A stretch of 64,000 nt of DNA from Helicobacter labacensis (GTDB taxonomy: Bacteria > Campylobacterota > Campylobacteria > Campylobacterales > Helicobacteraceae), in the NCBI RefSeq assembly GCF_003660285.1, contig NZ_QXQQ01000004.1, positions 23,503-87,502 of the forward strand, read 5' to 3'. The notes under the pieces were generated by a model. That model made no database searches and was not told the DNA's origin. It saw only the letters and a program-made list of their open reading frames with translations. Positions 55,455-64,000 of the stretch are shown one piece after another. The position numbers were made by a program, and so were the translations under genes. The stretch's first letter is position 1. Each line of letters opens with the position of its first letter.

Positions 55455-56471
55455 ATGAAATTACGCTATTACACGGCCTTTACGCTCTTATTTCTCATTG
55501 TGCTGGGCTGGTATATACACGGCATCGTGCCCGGGTATTTCGCCCTCCCCATCGCCACAAGCACCCTAGATTTGCCCATCGCGCTTTGGATCGTGGGGGT
55601 GGTGTTGCTTTTTTTTGTTTGCACCTTGTTCTTTGTGCTAATGGGGAGTGTCGCTGGGTTTTGTGCGCGTTATCACGAACGCCGCGACCTGCAAAAGTTG
55701 GTGCACCAGATCATAGAACAAGACACCAAGCACAGCTTTGACAAAGCCAGTTACCACAACCCTCTCTTTGCCCTGCTCTCTAGGATTTTGGCGCGTTTTA
55801 AACTCCAAGCCGATCCTAATACCCCTGAGAGTGGGCATGAACAATTAGATCGACTCTTTAGCTATTACCAAGACATCAATGAGGAAAGGGAGGTCAATTT
55901 ACAAAAATACGACTTTTGCCCCCAGAATCCCTTTTACATCCACAATCTCCACAACCAGATCCGCCAAGATTTAAAACGCGCCCAAGAGATTCTCAAAAGC
56001 CAAGCCTTTGATGCGCCTCTTAGAAGGCATGCCTTGTTAGCCGTCATCCAAAGGGGTTCTAGCAAGGATTTACTCAAGGCACTCAAAGAAGCCCAGCCTC
56101 TCTTAGATCGCACCATTTTGGCGCACCTCTTGGACGCGTATTGGCGTGCTAAGATCCCCCTTAGCCCTGAAGAGATGACGCGTTTGTGCGCGTTGGTGGG
56201 CTATGAGAGTCAGGACTACTTGCAACTAGCTAAGCAAACTAAGGCGTTGCTAGCTCCCGATGCGCGTTTTAAATTCTTTGAGTTATTAGCTGCCCAAGAC
56301 GAACGCGCTGAGAAGAGTTTCTTGTATGTCTTATTGGATTTAGAGATGATCGATCAAGCCAAAGAACGCTTGAGTAGCCACCCCAAAGACGAGTTTATGG
56401 TGATTAACGCCTATCTAGAGCTCAAGAGCATGGACAAGAACTACCCCCTAGAAGTGTTCTTTGGGGTGTAG
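55455..56471 (+). CDS. Membrane protein with helical repeat tail, unknown
   Basis: 338 residues from ATG 55455; ATG 55452 is also possible, but GGAGG (55445-55449) is better spaced for the later one. Two N-terminal membrane helices (YYTAFTLLFLIVLGWYIHGI; ALWIVGVVLLFFVCTLFFVL), then a cytoplasmic or periplasmic region of paired helices (SKDLLKALKEAQPLLDRTIL) like a helical-repeat scaffold. No named family. Confidence 0.65.
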   Translation: MKLRYYTAFTLLFLIVLGWYIHGIVPGYFALPIATSTLDLPIALWIVGVVLLFFVCTLFFVLMGSVAGFCARYHERRDLQKLVHQIIEQDTKHSFDKASYHNPLFALLSRILARFKLQADPNTPESGHEQLDRLFSYYQDINEEREVNLQKYDFCPQNPFYIHNLHNQIRQDLKRAQEILKSQAFDAPLRRHALLAVIQRGSSKDLLKALKEAQPLLDRTILAHLLDAYWRAKIPLSPEEMTRLCALVGYESQDYLQLAKQTKALLAPDARFKFFELLAAQDERAEKSFLYVLLDLEMIDQAKERLSSHPKDEFMVINAYLELKSMDKNYPLEVFFGV

Positions 56472-56483
56472 GCGCGCAAAGCC

Positions 56484-58364
56484 CTAAAAAGCGCGCAAAA
56501 TGGTGTTGTGGAGTCGTTGGTTGAAATCCTTGGCGTTTTTGAGAGTGCCATTTTCTAACAAGCGCGCGCTATCAAAAAGCAGGTGCGCCACATCGGCAAG
56601 CACGGCTTTATCCTCTATCCCTTTGAGTTTTTGCACGATGGCGTGGCTGATATTGAGTTCTAGGGTTTTGGGTTTGTCAGGCACTTCCTGTCCCATTTGG
56701 CGCATCCAATTAGCCATCATGGCATCTTGCCCATCGCCCACTAAAGCCACCACAGAAGTCAAGTCTTTGCAGAGGGCGACATCTTTGATCTTATCTTTAA
56801 GGGCTTCTTTGAAAGCCTCTACCAGCGCGCTAAATTCTTGTTTCTCACTCTCACTCACTTCCTCCAAACCCAATTCTTGGAGAGTTTCTAGCGCGCTGGC
56901 ATCCTTGAGAGGAGTTTTGTCATATTCTTGCACATTGGGGATTACAAACGCATCGACCTCATCGCCCATCAAGAGCACTTCAAAGCCCTTTTGGGCGTAT
57001 TTCTCCAGCAAAGGGGCGGCTTTGAGCAAATCTAAATTCTCTCCGATTAGATAGTAAATACTCTTTTGTGCGGCGGGCATGTTGGCTTTATACTCTTTAA
57101 GGGAAAGAAAATCCGCGCCCTTAGAGCTAGCAAAGCGCAACAAATCCAAGAGTTTATCTTGGTTGTCAAAGTCCCTATGCAAGCCCTCTTTAAGCACCTT
57201 GCCAAATTGGGTGTAGAATTTCTTGTAGGTGTCTGTGTCTTTGGCAAGGGTGGCGATCTCATTGAGGATCTTCTTGGTGGACGCGCTTTTGATATTGGCT
57301 AGGATTTTGGTTTGCTGTAAAATCTCGCGGCTCACATTCAGGGGCAAATCCTCGCTGTCTATGATTCCACGCACAAAGCGCAGGTATTGGGGCAGGAGTT
57401 CTTTGTCGTTGTCGGTGATAAACACCCGTTTGACATAGAGTTTCACTCCAGATTGGTAATCCACGCGGAATAAGTCAAAGGGGGCGTTAGCGGGGATATA
57501 AAATAGCGTGCTGTATTCTAGTGTGCCCTCCACTTTGCTATGCACCCATGCCAAAGGCGCGCTATTATCATGGGCAAAACTCTTGTAAAACTCTTGGTAA
57601 TCCTCATCTTTGAGATCGGCTTTATTCATGCGCCAAATGGCGCTTGCGCTGTTAATTTGGGCGCATTTTTCCTCTTGGATTTCCTTTTTATCATCCCCCT
57701 CGCCCTCAGTTTTACTCTCTGTGTAGGTTAAAAAAATGGGGAAGGGGATGTGTTCGGAATACTTTTTAATGATATTTTCAATTTCCCAGCGGTTGGCAAA
57801 TTTTTGTGCCTCTTCTTTGAGGTAGAGTGTGATCGTGGTCCCAAAGCCCTCTTTGACACAGGGGCTAATTTCGTATTCCCCCTTACCATCGCTCATCCAC
57901 GCATACGCCTGTGTGTCTAGAGGTTTTTTACTCTGCACCACCACCCTATGCGCAGCCATGAAGCTAGAGTAAAAGCCCACCCCAAATTGCCCGATCAGGG
58001 CGTTCTCTTTTTTGCGATCCCCGCTTAGTTGGGAATCCTTGTTCAATTGGGCTAGGAAATTTTTTGTGCCCGATTGGGCGATCGTGCCTAGGTTGGTGAT
58101 GAGTTCTTGTTCGTCCATGCCAATGCCATTGTCAGCGATGGTGAGGCTCTTTTGGTTGGAGTCAAAACTCAAGTGGATTTGGGGGGTGAAGTCTAGTTGT
58201 TTGTAAGCTTCATCGCTGAGCACAAGGTAATTGAGTTTGTCTAGCGCATCAGAGGCGTTAGACACTAATTCGCGCAAGAAAATTTCGGGATTGGAATACA
58301 AAGAGTGGATCATCAAGTCCAAAAGCTGGTTAATTTCGGTTTGGAAGGCGTGTTTTTGTCCCAT
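56484..58364 (-). CDS. htpG: Chaperone HtpG (Hsp90)
   Basis: 626 residues from ATG 58364, which has GGAG six bases upstream; the frame is open to 58694 but without Hsp90 similarity. NPEIFLRELVSNASDALDKL, ADNGIGMDEQELITNLGTIAQSGT and GQFGVGFYSSFMAA form the N-terminal ATP site; NVSREILQQ the middle domain. A general protein-folding ATPase, often heat- or stress-regulated. Confidence 0.96.
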   Translation of the reverse strand: MGQKHAFQTEINQLLDLMIHSLYSNPEIFLRELVSNASDALDKLNYLVLSDEAYKQLDFTPQIHLSFDSNQKSLTIADNGIGMDEQELITNLGTIAQSGTKNFLAQLNKDSQLSGDRKKENALIGQFGVGFYSSFMAAHRVVVQSKKPLDTQAYAWMSDGKGEYEISPCVKEGFGTTITLYLKEEAQKFANRWEIENIIKKYSEHIPFPIFLTYTESKTEGEGDDKKEIQEEKCAQINSASAIWRMNKADLKDEDYQEFYKSFAHDNSAPLAWVHSKVEGTLEYSTLFYIPANAPFDLFRVDYQSGVKLYVKRVFITDNDKELLPQYLRFVRGIIDSEDLPLNVSREILQQTKILANIKSASTKKILNEIATLAKDTDTYKKFYTQFGKVLKEGLHRDFDNQDKLLDLLRFASSKGADFLSLKEYKANMPAAQKSIYYLIGENLDLLKAAPLLEKYAQKGFEVLLMGDEVDAFVIPNVQEYDKTPLKDASALETLQELGLEEVSESEKQEFSALVEAFKEALKDKIKDVALCKDLTSVVALVGDGQDAMMANWMRQMGQEVPDKPKTLELNISHAIVQKLKGIEDKAVLADVAHLLFDSARLLENGTLKNAKDFNQRLHNTILRAF

Positions 58365-58397
58365 TAAAACTCCAAGATTTAAATAGTGTAGCGCGCG

Positions 58398-58403
58398 ATT
58401 ATA
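58398..58403 (-). promoter_or_regulatory. -10 box of htpG
   Basis: TATAAT on the minus strand, 34 bases before the htpG ATG, in the short divergent gap with purN. Confidence 0.5.
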
Positions 58404-58458
58404 ACATAAAACCGGTCTAAAAAACATGTTAAAATGCCTCTTTAGCCAAAGGGTGGTG

Positions 58459-59082
58459 ATGTTGAAGAGTCTCTTAGAAAATTTGCCCTCTTCTGTTTTG
58501 CGCTTGGGGGTCTTGTTTAGCGGAGAGGGTTCTAATATGCAAGCCTTAGTAGAAAGCTTGCACCAGCGCGCTTTTTGTGGCACAAGGTCTATTGTGATGG
58601 AAGTGGTGCTGTGTTTGAGCAATAACCCTAAAGCTCCCGGGATCGCGCGTTGCGCCAAATTGGGCGTGCCCTGCGCGATCTTAAAGCCCTCCAACTACCC
58701 CACACCCCTAGACTTTGATCGCGCCTTGATCGCGCATTTACAAACAGCGCGTTGCCATATCATCTTGTTAGCGGGTTATATGCGCCTAGTGAGTCCTCTG
58801 TTTTTAGAGCATTTCCCTACTTTGAATATCCACCCCTCCATGCTCCCCCATTTCAAGGGCAAGGACGCGTTGCGCGCGAGTTTTCAAGCCAAGCAACACA
58901 CAGGGGTGAGTGTGCACATAGTAACCCCCAAGCTAGATAGCGGTCCTCTGATTTGCCAACAAGCCCTAGAAGTCGAACCCCAAGAGAGTTTAGAGAGTTT
59001 TGCCCAACGCCTCCACGCCCTAGAACACCAGTTATACCCTAAAGCCCTCTTACAAGCTTTGGGACTCAAGAGTTTGGCTTGA
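58459..59082 (+). CDS. purN: Phosphoribosylglycinamide formyltransferase
   Basis: 207 residues from ATG 58459 (the frame is open to 58426). N-terminal LGVLFSGEGSNMQALVESL, the core ILLAGYMRLVSPLFLEHF, catalytic Asn-His in TLNIHPSMLPHFKG and the later GVSVHIVTPKLDSGPLICQQ with the catalytic Asp are all present. It formylates GAR in purine synthesis. H. pylori is generally reported to lack the de novo purine pathway, so whether this enzyme has substrates here is open. Its stop overlaps the next gene (TTGA). Confidence 0.88.
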   Translation: MLKSLLENLPSSVLRLGVLFSGEGSNMQALVESLHQRAFCGTRSIVMEVVLCLSNNPKAPGIARCAKLGVPCAILKPSNYPTPLDFDRALIAHLQTARCHIILLAGYMRLVSPLFLEHFPTLNIHPSMLPHFKGKDALRASFQAKQHTGVSVHIVTPKLDSGPLICQQALEVEPQESLESFAQRLHALEHQLYPKALLQALGLKSLA

Positions 59083-60251
59083 GCGATTTTCTCATTTTAG
59101 CCATTGTAACCCCCCTAGTGGTGCTAGCTCCCTATGTGAGTAAACTTAGCAAAATGCCCGTGGCTGTGCTAGAGATTCTCTTTGGCGCGTTGGGGGTGTA
59201 TGTGGGCTTGTTTATCCCTAGCCCGGGCTTTGATTTGATCGCTGAAGTGGGCTTTTTGTTTTTAATGTTTCTATGTGGCATGGAAGTGGATCTCTACATG
59301 TTCAAACACTTGGATCGCGCCCTGCTCAAGCGCATCGTGTTTTACTTTGGGATTCTCTACGCGCTTTCTTCGACCATCACTCTAAGCGCCAAACTCCCCG
59401 CGCTCTACATCATTATTCTACCCATTGTGAGCTTGGGGATGATCATGACCTTAGTGCGCGACTATGGCAAGGAGATGCCATGGCTGGATTTAGCCCTCAA
59501 AGTGGGGGTGTTAGGGGAGCTCACCAGCATTATCTTATTAGTGATTGTGGATGGGATTTATCTGCATGGGATCAGCTTACAACTTAGCAAGACTCTAGGC
59601 ATTTTGTTAGCCTTTATGGTGGCTATTGTGGGCTTGGTGCAACTCTTTAAGATTTTATTTTGGTGGTTTCCACGCCTGAAACTCTTTATCATGCCCACTA
59701 GCAACGAATCTAATCAAGATATCCGCTTTACCATCATGTTGTTCTTTGGGTTAGTGGTGATTGTGGGGTGGCTGAAATTAGAATTAGTCTTGGGGGCGTT
59801 CTTGGCAGGCATGATCGTTTCGACCTTCTTCCCCCACAAACACGAATTATTCAATAAACTCAATGATGTGGGCTTTGGGTTTTTTGTGCCCCTATTTTTT
59901 GTGCATGTGGGATCCACTCTAGATTTAAAATTAGTCATCGCCCACCCCAAACTCATCTCCCATGCCTGCGCGATCCTATGCGCCATGCTAGCCTTGCACC
60001 TGAGCGCGAGTTTTGTGCTTTTTTGGCGCTATTTCAAGCAAAGCCTTTATACAGCCATGTTCGCCTTGAGCGCATCCATGCCCCTAACCTTTCTCATCAC
60101 TGCGGCAAGTGTGGGGCTAAGAGTGGGCGCGATCGATCAAAACACCTATTATTCTCTAGTGATTGCGGCTATCTTTGAAGGGGTGCTATTCACTAGCACC
60201 ATCAAGTTTCTCATGCGAGGCAAGGGTAAACCCCCCACCCTTAAAGTTTAG
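59079..60251 (+). CDS. KefB/Na+:H+-type cation-proton antiporter
   Basis: 390 residues, about 12 membrane helices. PVAVLEILFGALGVYVG, LFLMFLCGMEVDLYMFKHL (acidic transport motif), LVLGAFLAGMIVSTF and FFVPLFFVHVGSTLDLKLVI are typical CPA2 segments. No C-terminal RCK/NAD domain, so the gating domain of true KefB is absent. Probable Na+ or K+/H+ exchange at the inner membrane. TTG start. Confidence 0.85.
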   Translation: MSDFLILAIVTPLVVLAPYVSKLSKMPVAVLEILFGALGVYVGLFIPSPGFDLIAEVGFLFLMFLCGMEVDLYMFKHLDRALLKRIVFYFGILYALSSTITLSAKLPALYIIILPIVSLGMIMTLVRDYGKEMPWLDLALKVGVLGELTSIILLVIVDGIYLHGISLQLSKTLGILLAFMVAIVGLVQLFKILFWWFPRLKLFIMPTSNESNQDIRFTIMLFFGLVVIVGWLKLELVLGAFLAGMIVSTFFPHKHELFNKLNDVGFGFFVPLFFVHVGSTLDLKLVIAHPKLISHACAILCAMLALHLSASFVLFWRYFKQSLYTAMFALSASMPLTFLITAASVGLRVGAIDQNTYYSLVIAAIFEGVLFTSTIKFLMRGKGKPPTLKV

Positions 60252-61009
60252 AAGCTGTAGAGATAGGCGACATACACAGAGTAGTCGCGTTTAAGATTGT
60301 AACGCCACCACTGCGCGTGCAAGAATTTATTCACCAATAGCGGGACTTTAACCCCCAATTCCACGCCATTATGCTTGTAAAGATTGGTGCGCAAACCCAA
60401 ATCCAGCCACACCTGAAAACTCACGGGTGAAAACCCCGGGGTTTGACCTGATAGCTTTTTGAGTTTTTGCTTCCAGTAATCTGTGGCTGAACTCGTCCAA
60501 CTATTGCCCCCGATCGCCACGCCCGCAAAAAAGCCCACACTCGCATTGGTTTTATCAATGAAATTGCCCAGCGCGTCCATGCCCACCCCCCATGCGGTCA
60601 TGTTCAAGCGGATATCTTGGGCGCGCCCATTGATGAATTGGGAGGCGATTTGGGGACCTAAATTGGCATGCCCGAAGTTAAAAAAGCCATAGTAGCGCAA
60701 GCCCACCCATTTGCTCTTGGCGTTTTTGGGTTTAAAGAAAAACTTCTGCCCCACTTGGATGCCAAACCCATTGAGCGCGCCATTGTCGTATTTAGCATGC
60801 CAGCTTACATTCGTGCCCTGCCAGTTATTGTAATTAGGTCCTGTGCCAGGCGGGTAGAGACTCCCCCCAATCCACTGGCTATTGACATTGCTATACAACC
60901 TTGCCTGCCCGATTTGATAATTTGCCCCCAGGTAAACGCCATTTTCTTCGGCTAAAAGCCCACTCACCGATCCTAAAACTAGAGATATACCCAAGCAAAG
61001 CCGCTTCAT
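60248..61009 (-). CDS. Helicobacter outer-membrane beta-barrel protein (Hop/Hof-like)
   Basis: 253 residues from ATG 61009, five bases after AAAGGA (the upstream ATG at 61015 would crowd the ribosome site). Signal peptide ending SGLLAEE, GVYLGANYQIGQ, WVGLRYYGFFNFGHAN, GVGMDALGNFIDKTNASVGF, KHNGVELGVKVPLL and terminal ...YVAYLYSF. Paralogue of the barrel at 16895-17542. A possible -10 (ATAATA complement, 61050-61055) lies upstream. Confidence 0.85.
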   Translation of the reverse strand: MKRLCLGISLVLGSVSGLLAEENGVYLGANYQIGQARLYSNVNSQWIGGSLYPPGTGPNYNNWQGTNVSWHAKYDNGALNGFGIQVGQKFFFKPKNAKSKWVGLRYYGFFNFGHANLGPQIASQFINGRAQDIRLNMTAWGVGMDALGNFIDKTNASVGFFAGVAIGGNSWTSSATDYWKQKLKKLSGQTPGFSPVSFQVWLDLGLRTNLYKHNGVELGVKVPLLVNKFLHAQWWRYNLKRDYSVYVAYLYSF

Positions 61010-61127
61010 TACCATCCTTTAACCATAAAAAAAATTCAATGTGGAGGCAATAATAGCATGTTTAAACTCAGAAAACAAGATTTTCATCTTTTTTTTTATG
61101 CTTAACCTCTTGCCTGTGCAAATCTAG

Positions 61128-61133
61128 TATAAT
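61128..61133 (+). promoter_or_regulatory. -10 box of uvrA
   Basis: TATAAT in CTAGTATAATAC, 33 bases before the uvrA start. Confidence 0.55.
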
Positions 61134-61165
61134 ACTCCCGCTAAATTTCACCATAAGAGCGCACC

Positions 61166-63958
61166 TTGCCAGATAATATTACGATCTATGGGGCTAGAGA
61201 ACACAATCTCAAAAATATTACTTTGACTCTGCCTAAAAACCGCTTTATCGTGTTCACCGGTTTGAGTGGTTCGGGGAAGTCCTCTTTAGCCTTTGACACC
61301 CTCTATGCTGAAGGGCAACGGCGTTATTTAGAATCCCTCTCCAGTTACGCGCGCCAGTTTTTAGAGCGCGTGGGCAAGCCCGCGGTAGACAAGATCGAGG
61401 GCTTGACTCCGGCCATTGCCATTGATCAAAAAAGCACTAGCAAAAACCCACGCTCCACCGTGGGCACGATCACCGAAATTTATGACTATTTACGCCTTCT
61501 GTATGCGCGTGTAGGCACACAACACTGCCATTTGTGTGGCGCGCCCATCGCTTCTATGAGCGCAAGCGACATCATCGAACAAGTGATGCGCGCGTTTCAG
61601 GGGCGCACGATCTTAATTTTAGCCCCCCTTGTGCGCGATAAAAAGGGGAGTTTTAAAGAAAAGTTGCAAGCTCTGCGCTTAAAGGGTTTTGTGCGCGCTC
61701 TCATCGATGGGGTGTTGGTACGCTTAGATGAACAAATTGAACTCTCTAAAACTAAAAAACACACCTTAAAATTAGTGTTAGATCGTGTGGTGGTGCAACC
61801 AGACAACCAAGCGCGCATGGCTAACGCGATTGAGCGCGCCTTAGCAGAGAGTTATGGCGAAGTAGAAATTGTAGATGTACAGAGTCAAAAGGGGGCGCAT
61901 TACAGCGAACATTTAGCGTGCTTTGCCTGCAAAGTGAGTTTTGAACCCTTAGAACCCTTGAGTTTCTCTTTCAACTCTCCTAAGGGAGCGTGTGAGGCAT
62001 GCACGGGATTAGGGAGCAAGTTAAGCTTAGACATGGCTAAAATCCTAGAGCCCCACGCCCCTTTGAGTCATATCAAAGTGATCTACCCCAATAGCTATTA
62101 CCGCGCGTTTTTAGAGGCTTTCTGCCAGAGTTATGGGATTGGCATGCATGTGGGTTTCAACGATCTAGATTCCCAGCAACAAAAAGCCCTATTGTATGGG
62201 AGCGCGCAAGAAGTGCGCTTTGTGTGGAGAGAAGAATCCTTGCAACGCCCATGGAAAGGGATTGTGCAAATGGTTTATGAAATCATCAAGGATTCGCGCG
62301 ATTTACAGCATTACATGCACGAAACCCCCTGCGCGCAATGCCAAGGGCATCGCCTCAAAGGCGCGTCTTTGGGGGTAAAAGTCGCTAATTTGGGGATCGC
62401 CCAGATTTTAGACATGCCCATTGAGCGCGCGTATGCCTTTTTTAGCGATGCGGACCACTTTGCCTACCTAAACCCCCAGCACGCCCGCATTGCCAGCCCC
62501 ATTTTAAAAGAGATCGCAGAACGCCTTTGCTTTTTGGTGTCTGTGGGGCTGGGGTATTTGACTTTGGGGCGTGATGCTAGGAGCATTAGCGGGGGGGAGA
62601 GTCAGCGTATCCGTATTGCTAGCCAGATAGGGAGCGGGTTAACCGGGGTCTTGTATGTGTTAGATGAGCCTAGTATCGGCTTGCATGAGCGCGACACGCT
62701 CAGATTAATAGAAACTTTGCAACACCTGCAACAAAAGGGCAATACCCTCATCGTGGTTGAACATGACAGAGAAACCATCAAACAAGCCGATTTCATCGTG
62801 GATATTGGACCTAGGGCGGGCAAACAGGGGGGGGAGGTGATCTTTAGTGGGAGTGTGCCAGAACTTTTACAAAGCGCGCACTCCACCGCGTTGTATCTAA
62901 GCGGGCGCAAAGTGATCGCACGCCCCCATTATGCGCGCACGCCCCCCGCGCACTATTTAGAACTCCAGCAGGTGAGTATCCACAATATCCACAACTTGGG
63001 CGTGAAAATCCCCTTGGGACGCTTTGTGTGTGTAACTGGGGTGAGCGGGAGTGGGAAAAGCTCGCTGGTTTTGCAAACTCTGCTTCCCATCGCCCAAAAC
63101 GCCCTTAACCACGCTAGATCGCCTTTAAGCCTAGGTGTCCAAATTGGCGGCTTAGAGCATTTAGACAAGGTGATCTACTTGGATCAAGCCCCCATTGGCA
63201 AGACTCCGCGATCCAACCCGGCCACTTATACGGGGGTGATGGATGAGATTCGCGCCTTTTTTGCCCAAAGTAAAGAGGCGCAGGTTTTGGGATATAGCGC
63301 GAGTCGCTTTAGTTTCAATGTGAAAGGGGGGCGTTGTGAAAAATGCCATGGGGAGGGGGATATTAAAATTGAAATGCACTTTTTACCCGATATTTTGGTG
63401 CGTTGTGATGCGTGCAAGGGGAGCAAATACAACCCTGAAACTCTAGCCATTAAGATCAAGGATAAATCCATTGCCGATGTGCTGGCTATGAGTGTGCAAG
63501 AAGCCCTAGAGTTTTTTGCCAAAATCCCCAAAATCGCTACTAAATTGCAAACCTTGATCGCGGTGGGTTTGGGCTATATCACTTTGGGGCAGAACGCCAC
63601 CACTTTGAGCGGAGGGGAAGCCCAGCGTATCAAGCTGGCTAAAGAATTGAGCCGTAAAGACACGGGTAAGACGCTTTATATTTTAGACGAACCCACCACG
63701 GGACTCCACTTTGAGGACATCCAGTTACTCATCAATGTCTTGCACTCTCTGGTGGAATTGGGCAATTCCATGATCGTGATAGAGCACAATTTAGATGTGA
63801 TTAAAAACGCGGATTTTTTGATTGACATGGGACCTGAGGGGGGGAGTGGGGGAGGCAAGATCATCGCGCAGGGCACCCCCCTAGAAGTAGCCCAGCAACA
63901 TGCCCAAAGTGGCAGCTACACCGGAAAATTCCTAGCCAAAGAGTTAGGGCTAGAATAA
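61166..63958 (+). CDS. uvrA: Excinuclease ABC subunit A
   Basis: 930 residues, complete. Two ABC ATPase halves: Walker A GLSGSGKSSLAFDTLYAEGQ (about 32-51) and GVSGSGKSSLVLQTLLPIAQ (about 627-646), signature sequences SISGGESQRI and TLSGGEAQRI, Walker B LYVLDEPSIGLHERD and LYILDEPTTGLHFED, and zinc cysteines (CHLC, CFAC; CEAC; CEKC, CDAC). Recognises damaged DNA with UvrB (20330-22300). TTG start, encoding MPDNITIYGAREHNLKNI. Confidence 0.97.
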   Translation: MPDNITIYGAREHNLKNITLTLPKNRFIVFTGLSGSGKSSLAFDTLYAEGQRRYLESLSSYARQFLERVGKPAVDKIEGLTPAIAIDQKSTSKNPRSTVGTITEIYDYLRLLYARVGTQHCHLCGAPIASMSASDIIEQVMRAFQGRTILILAPLVRDKKGSFKEKLQALRLKGFVRALIDGVLVRLDEQIELSKTKKHTLKLVLDRVVVQPDNQARMANAIERALAESYGEVEIVDVQSQKGAHYSEHLACFACKVSFEPLEPLSFSFNSPKGACEACTGLGSKLSLDMAKILEPHAPLSHIKVIYPNSYYRAFLEAFCQSYGIGMHVGFNDLDSQQQKALLYGSAQEVRFVWREESLQRPWKGIVQMVYEIIKDSRDLQHYMHETPCAQCQGHRLKGASLGVKVANLGIAQILDMPIERAYAFFSDADHFAYLNPQHARIASPILKEIAERLCFLVSVGLGYLTLGRDARSISGGESQRIRIASQIGSGLTGVLYVLDEPSIGLHERDTLRLIETLQHLQQKGNTLIVVEHDRETIKQADFIVDIGPRAGKQGGEVIFSGSVPELLQSAHSTALYLSGRKVIARPHYARTPPAHYLELQQVSIHNIHNLGVKIPLGRFVCVTGVSGSGKSSLVLQTLLPIAQNALNHARSPLSLGVQIGGLEHLDKVIYLDQAPIGKTPRSNPATYTGVMDEIRAFFAQSKEAQVLGYSASRFSFNVKGGRCEKCHGEGDIKIEMHFLPDILVRCDACKGSKYNPETLAIKIKDKSIADVLAMSVQEALEFFAKIPKIATKLQTLIAVGLGYITLGQNATTLSGGEAQRIKLAKELSRKDTGKTLYILDEPTTGLHFEDIQLLINVLHSLVELGNSMIVIEHNLDVIKNADFLIDMGPEGGSGGGKIIAQGTPLEVAQQHAQSGSYTGKFLAKELGLE

Positions 63959-64000
63959 CTATTCCTCCTCTTGGGGTTTTTTAGGCGGGGGGGGTGGGGG
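63959..64000 (-). CDS. 3' end of an unknown convergent gene
   Basis: The last bases read on the minus strand as a C-terminus PPPPPPKKPQEEE and stop (CTA at 63959-63961). The Pro-Lys-Glu tail and a G8 tract are visible; the protein lies outside the window. Confidence 0.35.
   Translation of the reverse strand, partial: PPPPPPKKPQEEE

Overview
The window looks like chromosome of a gastric, non-pylori Helicobacter (H. felis / heilmannii / bizzozeronii group; inference). The grounds are: core gene blocks familiar from H. pylori (cysM-metB-luxS, glmU beside fliP, greA with dut nearby, a periplasmic thiol oxidoreductase resembling HP0231); two outer-membrane proteins of the Helicobacter OMP family with the shared GLRYYGF and KHNG(V/I)ELG signatures; a richness in GCGC and CGCG; and a run of simple-sequence tracts. 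No species can be fixed without a search.

Layout. 1-20 kb is dense housekeeping: dapF end, priA, rny, MTHFS, greA, dut, coaX, gmhB, plsY, folB, ruvC, a chemoreceptor, a Sua5-like gene, a DsbK-like oxidoreductase, glmU, fliP, OMP, flgG and DedA. Three genes there carry apparent single-base frameshifts (rny, a beta-propeller lipoprotein, the chemoreceptor) and a fourth runs on past its expected end at an A8 tract.

20.3-36 kb is accessory. uvrB is followed by an array of small, recurrently related membrane proteins (22.3-23.1 and 29.0-31.5 kb). The array is split by a restriction-modification module (C-like regulator, methyltransferase, endonuclease) and a RavA-ViaA MoxR/VWA chaperone operon with two extra small genes. 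A 148-bp, about 90% identical viaA fragment sits on the far side of the R-M genes. A second operon on the minus strand (31.9-35.6 kb) holds a TerB-like protein, a Cys-cluster protein, a small membrane protein, an AAA+ ATPase and four small unknown proteins, three of which end in the same C-terminal motif.

36-40.4 kb: a phosphoethanolamine transferase gene whose coding sequence contains (AG)24 (currently in frame, a probable phase switch), then cysM-metB-luxS. 40.4-48.4 kb is an 8-kb same-strand island between luxS and dnaN: two paralogues sharing an N-terminal module but not their C-termini flank a SIR2-domain protein (probable NADase defence gene), followed by a Ycf46-like AAA+ ATPase and a protein with a glycine-zipper segment and a possible nuclease-like D..QxK patch. 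This and the 31.9-35.6 kb operon are the best candidates for undescribed systems.

48.6-64 kb returns to core: dnaN, an AAA+ protein, der, a lipoprotein, a five-tRNA operon (Lys-Glu-Val-Asp-Glu in transcription order), accD, rlmH, htpG, purN, a KefB-type antiporter, an OMP and uvrA.
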